From CAZADH01 sp964483805 (GTDB taxonomy: Bacteria; Muiribacteriota; Ozemobacteria; Ozemobacterales; Ozemobacteraceae): DNA of 12,754 nt. Under the pieces are notes generated by a model. That model searched no databases. It saw only the letters and a list, made by a program, of their open reading frames with translations, and was not told the DNA's origin. Each line of letters starts with the position of its first letter. Position 1 is the stretch's first letter. The translations under genes and the position numbers were made by a program. Shown here one piece after another: positions 6,282 through 12,754 of the stretch. The stretch covers positions 1-12,754 of the forward strand of contig CAZADH010000176.1 of NCBI GenBank assembly GCA_964483805.1, read 5' to 3'.

Positions 6282-6794
6282 GTGCGGAAAATGATCGCTG
6301 TTGTTTTGATGGCCCTGTTGATGGTTCCCGGGTTCGGTTTCGCTGCTGACAAGAAGGCCGCGAAGAAAGACAAGAAGGCTGCCAAAGAGGCCGTGAAGCC
6401 CGCCAAGGCCGAAGCGAAGCCCGAAGTTAAAGACGCTGCCAAGAAGCCGGTCAAGCGCTATCGCGGCGAAGTCGTGTACCTCAACCAGGAACTGACTGCT
6501 GCTTCCTTCAACAAGGGCGGCGAGTTCAAGCTGCGTCACGACCTGTATTACACCTGCAACTGCTGCGACACTCACCGCCGCACCCCTGGCGTCTGCGCCA
6601 AGTGCAAGAAGAGCTGCGGTCAGTGCGCTCTCGTCCCGTCGTTCAAGCACGGCGCCCAGTGGTATGCCTTGTCGTACGACCAGGGCAAGATCGTCGTCGG
6701 TTCCATCGAGGCCGCTTGCGGTTGTGGCAAAGCCAAAGCCGCCGAGCCCACGATTCCGGCCGCCGCCGTCGAAGACGTTCCCTGCCAGAACTAA
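6282..6794 (+). CDS. Secreted Lys/Ala-rich, Cys-rich small protein (putative metal- or disulfide-binding)
   Basis: A 170-residue protein that I do not recognise. Residues 1-22 form a clear signal peptide (MRKMIAVVLMALLMVP, then GFGFAA) with likely cleavage before DKK. Residues 24-58 are almost only Lys, Ala, Glu, Pro and Asp. The rest is a compact domain with ten Cys (92, 94, 95, 105, 108, 112, 115, 146, 148, 168), including CNCC, CAKCKKSCGQC and CGCG, plus His86, His98 and His123: spacing that suits a zinc-ribbon-like or other metal site, or disulfides outside the cytoplasm. The GTG start is set by AAAGGGAGG (6263-6271) at 10 nt; an ATG at 6291 would shorten the signal peptide. Strong promoter, strong ribosome binding site and own terminator suggest a highly expressed single-gene unit. 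The role in metal handling, redox or envelope structure is open. Confidence 0.85.
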   Translation: MRKMIAVVLMALLMVPGFGFAADKKAAKKDKKAAKEAVKPAKAEAKPEVKDAAKKPVKRYRGEVVYLNQELTAASFNKGGEFKLRHDLYYTCNCCDTHRRTPGVCAKCKKSCGQCALVPSFKHGAQWYALSYDQGKIVVGSIEAACGCGKAKAAEPTIPAAAVEDVPCQN

Positions 6795-6844
6795 CTGATC
6801 AATCACAGCTTCGCGGGCCAACCGGCCGGTGAGGCTGCGAACAG

Positions 6845-6879
6845 GGGCCCGAGGCTTACCGCCTCGGGTCCTTTTTTTT
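6845..6879 (+). terminator. Rho-independent terminator
   Basis: An 11-bp stem (6845-6855 with 6861-6871, one G-U pair) with loop TTACC, followed by eight T (6872-6879). It lies 51 nt after the stop of the Cys-rich protein gene. This is the clearest terminator in the window. Confidence 0.93.
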
Positions 6880-6960
6880 GCGTTTCCGCCGCGACTGCGC
6901 TACTCTTAATCCACAGGTGGAGTGGACTGCACTGCCAATCAACGAAGCCGGGGGAACACC

Positions 6961-7317
6961 ATGAAGATCACGATCGAGAAACTCCAGGGCATCGACATCG
7001 CCGTGTTGCAGGGCGACACGCTCGATGCGCACACCACAAAAGAGTTCAAGAAGAACATCTGCCCGATTCTTGCCGCCGCTTGCACCACGGGGCGCCTCGT
7101 TCTCGATCTGGGGCAACTGACCTTCATCGACAGTTCGGGCATCGGCGCCCTCATCTCGTGCCTGAGTCGGATGAACGCCAAGAGCGGTCAGTTCTGCCTC
7201 TGCGGTGTCGGTTCGACGATCCGGGGCGCGTTCGAGATGGTCAATCTCGATCGCATCATGCCGATCCACGCCACGCGCGAAGCCGCGGTCGCCTCGATTC
7301 TCGCCGCGAAAGCATAA
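6961..7317 (+). CDS. STAS-domain anti-sigma factor antagonist (SpoIIAA/RsbV-like)
   Basis: A 118-residue single-domain STAS protein. In the SpoIIAA family such proteins sequester an anti-sigma factor kinase when unphosphorylated and release it when a conserved Ser is phosphorylated. The site reads LTFIDSSGIGALIS, with Asp57 and Ser58/Ser59, so the phosphorylation switch looks intact. The C-terminal half has the expected FEMVNLDRIMPIHAT pattern. The ATG at 6961 is preceded by GGGGGA at about 7 nt; an upstream in-frame start at 6922 adds 13 residues unlike the family. It follows a strong terminator, so it needs its own promoter: TACTCTTAAT at 6901-6910 is a possible but poor -10. No anti-sigma kinase, phosphatase or sigma factor is in view, so it may act in a signalling pathway encoded elsewhere. 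Confidence 0.9.
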   Translation: MKITIEKLQGIDIAVLQGDTLDAHTTKEFKKNICPILAAACTTGRLVLDLGQLTFIDSSGIGALISCLSRMNAKSGQFCLCGVGSTIRGAFEMVNLDRIMPIHATREAAVASILAAKA

Positions 7318-7325
7318 CCCGAATC

Positions 7326-7345
7326 GCCAACCGCCCGCGGTTGGC
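7326..7345 (+). terminator. Hairpin after the STAS gene, possible terminator without T-run
   Basis: GCCAACCG-CCCG-CGGTTGGC forms a perfect 8-bp stem with a 4-nt loop, beginning 9 nt after the STAS stop. No T tract follows on either strand, so it may be a weak or factor-assisted terminator between convergent genes. Confidence 0.5.
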
Positions 7346-7394
7346 CCCTGAGCGACGACCCCAGGCGCACCCCCTGACGCGACGACGATTTGCG

Positions 7395-7411
7395 GTAATA
7401 CATCGTATTTC
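7395..7411. repeat. Dispersed AT-rich dyad, copy 7 (convergent intergenic spacer)
   Basis: GTAATAC-ATC-GTATTTC matches 13 of 14 dyad positions, and 6 of its 7 arm pairs are complementary. It lies outside any supported gene, so protein coding does not explain it. Confidence 0.6.
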
Positions 7412-7422
7412 AATCATCTGTG

Positions 7423-7437
7423 GCGGTCCGCGACCGC
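7423..7437 (-). other. Hairpin downstream of the phosphopantetheinyl transferase gene
   Basis: GCGGTC-CGC-GACCGC is a perfect 6-bp stem with a 3-nt loop in the convergent spacer. There is no T tract; it could help end the leftward transcript. Confidence 0.35.
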
Positions 7438-7509
7438 GCCCCGAAGCATTGATCATCGCCAGCCTTGCCGTTGGTGGGCGTTGGCGACAGGACCGAGAGG
7501 CGGCGGGGT

Positions 7510-8256
7510 TTACCGGTGCAGCCACGCGATGCTGGCGACCAGATCGGCGTCTTTGAAGGTCATCACCGCGAAGGCCTGTTCCGGCCCGGATGCGGGCCGC
7601 ACCTGGGCAAGGTACGGCTCGTTGTAGGCGAAATCGAGCAGAGCAATACGACGTAAGTCGCCGATGCCAAACCCGGCGCCCATGGCCTTGGCCACCGCTT
7701 CCTTCGCGGTCCAGAGCGCGATCGCCGCCGCGGGCGGCACCAACGTCGATTCCGTGGCCGAAAAGGCCTGGTTGCGCGCCTCGTCGCTCAACGACCGCCA
7801 CGCCTCGACGTCGATGCCCAGCGGGTGATCGCCGACCACGGCCGTGGCGACCCCGCCGCCGTGGCTCAGCGACGCATGCAGAGCCGCATACGGACTGCGC
7901 GAGCCATCGTCGCCCCGATCGGCCAGCACGAGGCGCGGTGCATGGCCTTCCGAGACCACGACCACCCGGTCGAGGGGTTCGGCCGGCAAGCCACGCAGCA
8001 GCAGTTCGTCACGCGCCAACACCTTCAGCGCCAGGCGGCCGGCCAACCACTCACACCGGCGTTTGCGCACCTCGAAGCGAGCCAACTGCGCCTGCTCCTC
8101 GCGCGCGAGCAGCAGGCTCAGGCCTTCCCGATCGTCGAGCAATCGCTCGGCATCCTGCACGGTGACGGCCATAAACGGATGCGGCCCCACGGTGAATGGC
8201 ACCCCGAGCGTGAAGAAGGTGCTCTTGTCGTCGGGCTCGTCTTGCCCAGCGATCAT
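7510..8256 (-). CDS. 4'-phosphopantetheinyl transferase (Sfp type)
   Basis: A 248-residue protein of Sfp-type length that transfers 4'-phosphopantetheine from CoA to carrier proteins. It shows the substrate segment RKRRCEWLAGRLALK (64-78), HASLSHGGGVATA (127-139), the Mg-binding GIDVE (Asp149, Glu151) and WTAKEAVAKAMG (Trp182, Lys185, Glu186, Lys190). All hallmark residues are present, so it is probably active. The ATG at 8256 lies 12 nt after the stop of the synthase gene, so the two are almost certainly co-transcribed and the synthase is the likely target. No strong ribosome binding site is visible, suggesting translational coupling. The segment DLRRIAL (about 200-206) uses unusually AT-rich codons and overlaps a dyad copy. 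Confidence 0.92.
   Translation of the reverse strand: MIAGQDEPDDKSTFFTLGVPFTVGPHPFMAVTVQDAERLLDDREGLSLLLAREEQAQLARFEVRKRRCEWLAGRLALKVLARDELLLRGLPAEPLDRVVVVSEGHAPRLVLADRGDDGSRSPYAALHASLSHGGGVATAVVGDHPLGIDVEAWRSLSDEARNQAFSATESTLVPPAAAIALWTAKEAVAKAMGAGFGIGDLRRIALLDFAYNEPYLAQVRPASGPEQAFAVMTFKDADLVASIAWLHR
7643..7659. repeat. Dispersed AT-rich dyad, copy 8 (inside phosphopantetheinyl transferase gene)
   Basis: GCAATAC-GAC-GTAAGTC matches 11 of 14 dyad positions. The coding strand spells Leu-Arg-Arg-Ile-Ala with TTA, CGT, CGT, ATT and GCT, all unlike the GC-ending codons around it. Confidence 0.45.
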
Positions 8257-8268
8257 GGTCAGGTCGCG

Positions 8269-11200
8269 CTACGCCAGCAACACCGTGTCGTCGGCGGCCA
8301 CGACCATGACGTTGAACCGGGCCACCAGCACCGGCAGTGCGCCAGCCTGCGTCTGTTCGGCACCCAGATACTCGACAATCACCTGGCGTGGCCCCGGTTT
8401 GCGCAGGCTCTCGCCGTCGATGTCGACCGCCCCGATGCTACGCGGCAGGAAGAATCGACGCGACAGGACCTCGAGCAGACACATGACCCCGGCCCCATGC
8501 AACGCCGCCTCGAGCAGGAACGGCATCGCGGCCGACCGCTCGATCAGCGGATTCTCGTGGACAACTTCACGATCCTGGGCCACTAAAGCCACGAGGTACC
8601 GCCGGTTGACCCGGCCGACACCATCGAGCACCTGGAACTTCGGACCGTGGAAGAGAATGCGGTACAGCGCCTCCCGACCGATGCGGCCGCGGGTCAACGC
8701 CCGCGGGAACGGATCCCGGGCCAGGTCGAGCCGCCAGCGATGCAGCGCCTGCAACTGCAGACGCAAACTCTCGAGCGGTGGCGGAGCCAGGGTCACCGCC
8801 GCCGAAAGATGATGGCGCCGCCGTTCGGCGGCCCCGGCGCCCACGCCTTCCGCCAACACTTCGAAGCGATCGTCGCGCCGGAAGATGCGCACCGCCACGC
8901 CGTCGTTCGGTGCCACTTTGACCGGCGCATGAAACATGACGTCGCGCAACTGCACCCACCCAGACGAAGAGGCCGAGGATGACATACATCGTGTTGCACT
9001 GGCAACGACCTGTTCGAGAGCAACGACCGCCGGCAACACGCAGCGCCCCGCAATAGCGTGGTCGCGCAGATAGGGCTCGTCGCCCGGGGCAAAGCGGAAC
9101 TCGCCGACGCACGTTCCCAACGCATCGGCCACCGGTTCCGCCGTCGGGGCCGAACCCTGCGGACGCGACACAGGAACCACCGTAGGCTTCACGGGAGTTG
9201 CCTGGGCGGGGGATGCGGCCGGCGCAGGGGGTGCCGTCGGCACGATTGGCGCGGTCGGCGCGGTCGCCGCAGGCACTGCCGCCACGCCGGTCGCCGTCAG
9301 GGCCGCCGCCAGCGGCCCCATGCCCTCGCCCAGTGCCCCGAAGCAGGCCACGACCCGGTGCGGTCGGGGCTCCACGACGAAAGCCTGATGCAACCAGCGC
9401 AGGAACAGGTTCTCCCCCTCTTCCGGTTCGATGAACTCGACCCCCGACGCCCGCAGAATCTCGGGCACGGCGCCACGGGTGGCCATACCGGTGCCGCCCC
9501 ACGCCGACCAGCACAGCGAGAGGAACCGCGCGGTGCCACTGCCGCGGTACTGGTTGATGAACCCGTTGGCCGCCGCATAGTCGACCTGCCCGGCGTTGCC
9601 CAACAACGACACCACCGACGACATGTTGACCACCGCGCCCACCCGGTCTTCGCCGAGAGCATCGAGCAGATTCACCAGACCGGCAACCTTGACCCGGTAC
9701 ACCTGATCGATTTCCTGGGGCGTCTTGTTGGCCAGGTTGCGACTGAACTCGACCCCCGCCCCATGAATCAACAGGTCGATGCGTGGATGCGCGCGCCGCA
9801 CCAGTTCGCCGACGCGATCGACGGCGGGACCATCGGCCAGATCGCACGGCAGGTACCAGACCTCGGACCCCAGCGCCCGCAAGCGATCGACGAACTCGCT
9901 GCGACTCGCCGCCCGGCCGAGGATACGCAACCGCGGCTTGAACTCACGCACCAGGCGGGTCACCAACCGCGCGGTGATACCGCCGGCCCCGCCGGTGACC
10001 AGCACTACCGACGACGGCGTCAACCACGGTCGCAACCCCTCGACGACCTGATCGATTCGGGCCGGCTCGGCCGGTTGTAATACATACGTTGTACATCGAC
10101 CGAGCGCGTCGACGCCAACGGACCCGAGGTTGCGCCACACCTCGGCGGGCGCCAGACCGACGTCGACCGCCAATGGCGCCGTGGCCGGCCCGAACTCCGC
10201 CAGATCGACGGTCCGCGCCAGCAAACCCGGGAAATCGCGCATCATCGAGGTGGTGAAGCCCTGCAGCACACCCGGCAGGAACCCCGCCGAGACCTCAACG
10301 GTGCTGCTGCCGGCGGGCAGGTCTGCGCCAAGGTTGCCACCGAGATCGGTCAAGGTCACGAAGGCCGACAACTGCCGGCCCAACAAACGGGCAACCAAGA
10401 ACATGCCCATGATCTGCTCGCGATAGAACCGGCGGCGGTTGCGCCGCGAAAACTCGCGTGCGGCCATCGGCTGCACGAACACCACGGCATCGGCCAACGA
10501 CGACGGCATCCGCCCGATCTCGAGCATCTCGAAGTCGATCGATGTCGGCGTCCACAAGCGCGGGTTGTAACCCCGGGCCGCCAAAGCCGCCACCAATGAG
10601 CGGTTGAAATCGGCCCGACCGGTGGCCCGCACCACGGCAACCTTCGCCTCGCCGGGAACGGCCGCCACACCGACGGGCAGCGGTCGCGTCGCCAATCCCA
10701 GCTCGTAGCTGCCGATGCCGCGCGGCACCGACCAATCCGCAACGTCGCGGCCACCACCCGCGTCGGTGCCTGCAGCCACCGACGCCACGACCACGCCCGC
10801 CGCAACCGGTTCGCTCACTGCGGCCGGGGCCGCAAACCGTTCATCAGGGCCGGCCTCAGCACCGGTGGTCACACCCGCCGGCACCACCGTCGGCCCGGTC
10901 GACGCAGGCGGCGCACCGGACGCCACAGCACCGCGCAGCAACGAGACAATGCCCTCGAGGGTGCGCAGTTTCGTCAGGTCGAGCCGCGTCTGCCCCAACG
11001 CCGGGAATTCGGCGCGGAGACGCGAGGCAATTTCGAAGATCTTGAGCGTGTCGATCCCGAGGTCGGCCTCGAGATCGAGCCCCGGTTTGATCATCGCGCG
11101 CGGGTACCCCGAGATCTCCTCGATCACCTGCAACACCGTCGCGGTCAGCGCCTCATCGTGGCTGCAAGCGCCCACTGCGCCATCCGTGGCGGGCGGGTCG

Positions 11201-12754
11201 CTTGCGACTGCGCCATCCGTGGCGGGCGGCTGCGACGCCGCGGCGGAAGCCGGTTGCGGTCGGTCACCCACAGAACCCCCAAAAATCGCAATACCGACCG
11301 GTCCTGCCGCAGCGGGGACAGGCGCAACGCCAGCGCCCAGGTCGACTGCCACCCTCCCGTCGGTCTCGACCGCCGGCGCCACCGCCGCCTGAACGCCCTG
11401 CAGCGCTCGCGACAACAGAACCAGGCCGTCTTCGCGGGGATGATCGAGGTAATAACAGGTGTTTGGCCGCGGTCCGAGGATCTCGGCGATCAGCCGCGTG
11501 CACACGTTCTTCGGGCCGATCTCGACGAAGACTCTCACGCCGGCGGCATAGGCCCGTTCGACCTGGTCGACGAAATCGACCGGAGAGACCGCCTGGCGTG
11601 CCAGCAGATCGACGACGGTGTTGCGGGCGGCAATGGCGGTGGCGGCGCCACTTTGCGTCGGGTACCACGCTCCGGTGACGTTGCCGGGCACGGGCAGATC
11701 GGCCGCCCGCCATCCCAGCTTGGCCACCTCTTCGCGGAACAGCGGAACCGCCGGGGCGACGATGCGCGAGTGGAACGCTGCGGAAACCCCCAGACGACGG
11801 GCCAACACGCCGGCCCGGGTGAAATGATCGAGCACTGCCAGCACCGCCGGGGTTTCGCCGCTGATCACCGTTTGTCGCGGCGAATTCAAATTGGCGGCAA
11901 TCACGTAACCGGGCGCCTGCGCCAACACAGGCGACACGTCAGCCGCCGGCAGCGCCACCACCCCCATGGCGCCCAGATCGGCGACATCGAGTGCGGCCAG
12001 ATAGCGCCCGCGCAGGCAGACGGCCTCGAGCGCATCGGCCAGCGACACGGCCCCGGCCGCGTGCAACGCCGAGTATTCGCCAAGACTGTGGCCGAAGGCC
12101 ATGTCGATCGGCAGACCCCGCGCCCGCGCGACCGCCAGCAGGCCGGCCGAGGCAGCAAAGATCGCGGGCTGGGCGATCAACGTGTTGTTGAGCACCTGTT
12201 CGGCGCGCTCACGCGCGGCCGTATCACCGAGCAACGCGGCGTCGGGGTACATCGCCGCCAACAGCGAACCGCCATTGGTGCGGGCGTAGGTGGCCTCGGC
12301 CGCGGCCCGCCCCCCAGAGAACACGGGCTCTGCCCCCCCCCCGGCCCGCAAGCCCCGCGACAGCGCCCCCAGGCCGGGGAACACGGCCGCAACCAACGGC
12401 CGCTCGCGTTGCCCGGCCTCACCGCCACAACTGGTGCCGCCGTCTGCCGCGGTGACCGGGGCGCGCGGTCCGCTCGCGGCTGGAGCGGATGTGGCACCAA
12501 GGGAATATGTTGTATGTATTTCTGGGGTCCCTGTATCCCCCCGTGCGCCACCCGCCATCGTCGCCTTTCCCGGCCACGGTTGGGCACCCGGGCACTCGAG
12601 GCGCAGTTCCACCCGCCGCCAGGGAGCGCCGCCGCCCGCCGGGGTTGCCGGTTCACCGACGACGATATGATGATTGGTGCCGCCAAAGCCAAACGATGAG
12701 ACGCCGCCGAGCAACCGCTCTCCTGTAAATACAAGAGGTGCGGTCGGCACCATG
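8269..12754 (-). CDS. Type I polyketide/PUFA-synthase-like multidomain protein, partial (end of KS, AT, ACP, KR, DH)
   Basis: At least 1494 residues, entering from the right edge (residue 1 = codon at 12753). It opens with the KS C-terminus, VSSFGFGGTNHHIVV. The AT (about 118-430) has GHSLGEYSAL with nucleophile Ser223 and AAFHS for the catalytic His, but the entry motif reads FPGLGAL, not FPGQGxQ. After a Pro/Ala linker comes one ACP (about 530-610) with LGIDTLKIFEI, where Thr569 replaces the phosphopantetheine Ser. The KR (about 660-1150) has a structural half and a catalytic SDR half: VTGGAGGI, MSSVVSLLG and DYAAAN with Tyr1059. A Pro/Ala/Thr linker leads to a hot-dog DH (about 1215-1494) with DHAIAGRCVLP (His1232) and, later, LLEAALH (Glu1415 where Asp is usual). 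KS-AT-ACP-KR-DH order with no ER matches PfaA-type iterative synthases, though those carry several ACPs. Product unknown; hydroxy or unsaturated acyl chains are plausible. Confidence 0.9.
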   Translation of the reverse strand, partial: MVPTAPLVFTGERLLGGVSSFGFGGTNHHIVVGEPATPAGGGAPWRRVELRLECPGAQPWPGKATMAGGARGDTGTPEIHTTYSLGATSAPAASGPRAPVTAADGGTSCGGEAGQRERPLVAAVFPGLGALSRGLRAGGGAEPVFSGGRAAAEATYARTNGGSLLAAMYPDAALLGDTAARERAEQVLNNTLIAQPAIFAASAGLLAVARARGLPIDMAFGHSLGEYSALHAAGAVSLADALEAVCLRGRYLAALDVADLGAMGVVALPAADVSPVLAQAPGYVIAANLNSPRQTVISGETPAVLAVLDHFTRAGVLARRLGVSAAFHSRIVAPAVPLFREEVAKLGWRAADLPVPGNVTGAWYPTQSGAATAIAARNTVVDLLARQAVSPVDFVDQVERAYAAGVRVFVEIGPKNVCTRLIAEILGPRPNTCYYLDHPREDGLVLLSRALQGVQAAVAPAVETDGRVAVDLGAGVAPVPAAAGPVGIAIFGGSVGDRPQPASAAASQPPATDGAVASDPPATDGAVGACSHDEALTATVLQVIEEISGYPRAMIKPGLDLEADLGIDTLKIFEIASRLRAEFPALGQTRLDLTKLRTLEGIVSLLRGAVASGAPPASTGPTVVPAGVTTGAEAGPDERFAAPAAVSEPVAAGVVVASVAAGTDAGGGRDVADWSVPRGIGSYELGLATRPLPVGVAAVPGEAKVAVVRATGRADFNRSLVAALAARGYNPRLWTPTSIDFEMLEIGRMPSSLADAVVFVQPMAAREFSRRNRRRFYREQIMGMFLVARLLGRQLSAFVTLTDLGGNLGADLPAGSSTVEVSAGFLPGVLQGFTTSMMRDFPGLLARTVDLAEFGPATAPLAVDVGLAPAEVWRNLGSVGVDALGRCTTYVLQPAEPARIDQVVEGLRPWLTPSSVVLVTGGAGGITARLVTRLVREFKPRLRILGRAASRSEFVDRLRALGSEVWYLPCDLADGPAVDRVGELVRRAHPRIDLLIHGAGVEFSRNLANKTPQEIDQVYRVKVAGLVNLLDALGEDRVGAVVNMSSVVSLLGNAGQVDYAAANGFINQYRGSGTARFLSLCWSAWGGTGMATRGAVPEILRASGVEFIEPEEGENLFLRWLHQAFVVEPRPHRVVACFGALGEGMGPLAAALTATGVAAVPAATAPTAPIVPTAPPAPAASPAQATPVKPTVVPVSRPQGSAPTAEPVADALGTCVGEFRFAPGDEPYLRDHAIAGRCVLPAVVALEQVVASATRCMSSSASSSGWVQLRDVMFHAPVKVAPNDGVAVRIFRRDDRFEVLAEGVGAGAAERRRHHLSAAVTLAPPPLESLRLQLQALHRWRLDLARDPFPRALTRGRIGREALYRILFHGPKFQVLDGVGRVNRRYLVALVAQDREVVHENPLIERSAAMPFLLEAALHGAGVMCLLEVLSRRFFLPRSIGAVDIDGESLRKPGPRQVIVEYLGAEQTQAGALPVLVARFNVMVVAADDTVLLA
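8981..8997. repeat. Dispersed AT-rich dyad, copy 9 (inside synthase gene, DH region)
   Basis: GACATAC-ATC-GTGTTGC matches 11 of 14 dyad positions. The coding strand reads Ala-Thr-Arg-Cys-Met-Ser, an unusual residue run for this part of a DH domain. Confidence 0.45.
11174..11229. repeat. Two-copy direct repeat in the AT-ACP linker
   Basis: A 23-nt sequence at 11174-11196 recurs identically at 11207-11229 (period 33 nt, 11 codons). It encodes PPATDGAV twice in the flexible linker before the ACP. Tandem duplication in such linkers is common and preserves the frame. Confidence 0.85.
12333..12342. repeat. Homopolymer run of ten C in the AT domain
   Basis: Ten consecutive C, giving Gly-Gly-Gly on the coding strand just after the altered GQGxQ motif. 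Such a run is prone to slippage and sequencing error; the frame is AT-like on both sides, so there is no net frameshift in the sequence as given. Confidence 0.9.

Noticed and set aside
6198..6821. 207-codon minus-strand frame opposite the Cys-rich protein
   Set aside because: The plus strand has promoter, ribosome binding site, signal peptide and terminator in the right order; the minus frame has none.
6856..7413. Minus-strand frame opposite the STAS gene starting MKYDVLP
   Set aside because: Overlaps the STAS gene and the terminator; the product is not protein-like. The start is simply the dyad copy read as codons.
11174..11229. Possible CRISPR or mobile repeat
   Set aside because: Only two direct copies at an 11-codon period, both in frame within a flexible linker; no spacers or further units.
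11158..12699. 513-codon open frame on the plus strand opposite the synthase
   Set aside because: Antisense shadow of the AT and ACP region; Arg/Gly/His-rich, with no domain signature.

Overview
The window is GC-rich (about two thirds G+C by eye). A 10-base run of N marks an assembly gap, so this is probably a draft or metagenome-assembled contig. The mix of genes suggests a free-living Gram-negative-type bacterium with secondary or lipid metabolism: a PfaA-like polyketide/polyunsaturated-fatty-acid-type synthase, a Sfp-type phosphopantetheinyl transferase, an alpha-oxoamine synthase, a STAS regulator and a secreted Cys-rich protein. I cannot name the phylum from sequence alone.

Layout. (1) Bases 1-49, minus strand: the first codons of a probable CcdB-family toxin, running off the left edge. 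(2) Bases 246-6092, minus strand: five tightly packed genes that look like one operon, read from right to left: a nucleotidyltransferase-fold protein, a PEP-utilising (swivelling His domain) protein, a HAD phosphatase, a thymidylate-kinase-like P-loop kinase and a PLP-dependent alpha-oxoamine synthase. Junctions are 19 nt or less, except the one next to the assembly gap, which cannot be measured. (3) Bases 6093-6281: a divergent promoter region with a perfect 9-bp inverted repeat that overlaps the -35 box of the rightward promoter. (4) Bases 6282-7317, plus strand: a secreted Lys/Ala-rich, Cys-rich small protein with its own strong promoter, ribosome binding site and terminator, followed by a STAS anti-sigma-factor antagonist. 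(5) Bases 7318-7509: a convergent spacer with two hairpins and one copy of an AT-rich dyad. (6) Bases 7510-12754, minus strand: a phosphopantetheinyl transferase directly downstream of a large synthase (end of KS, then AT, ACP, KR, DH) that enters from the right edge.

How it may work together. The phosphopantetheinyl transferase probably activates carrier domains of the synthase it is coupled to. The single ACP visible here has Thr where the phosphopantetheine-accepting Ser is expected; the AT has lost both Gln of its usual GQGxQ motif; and the DH has Glu in place of the second catalytic Asp. The synthase is therefore unusual or partly degenerate. The leftward operon combines enzyme types (amino-acid/acyl condensation, PEP-dependent phosphotransfer or ligation, phosphatase, kinase, nucleotidyltransferase) that fit an uncharacterised biosynthetic pathway, but its product cannot be read from the sequence.

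The most unexpected signal is a dispersed AT-rich imperfect palindrome, GAAATAC-N3-GTATTTC. Nine copies matching at least 11 of 14 positions lie both inside genes and between them, in a background where such a word should be rare. One perfect copy abuts the assembly gap.
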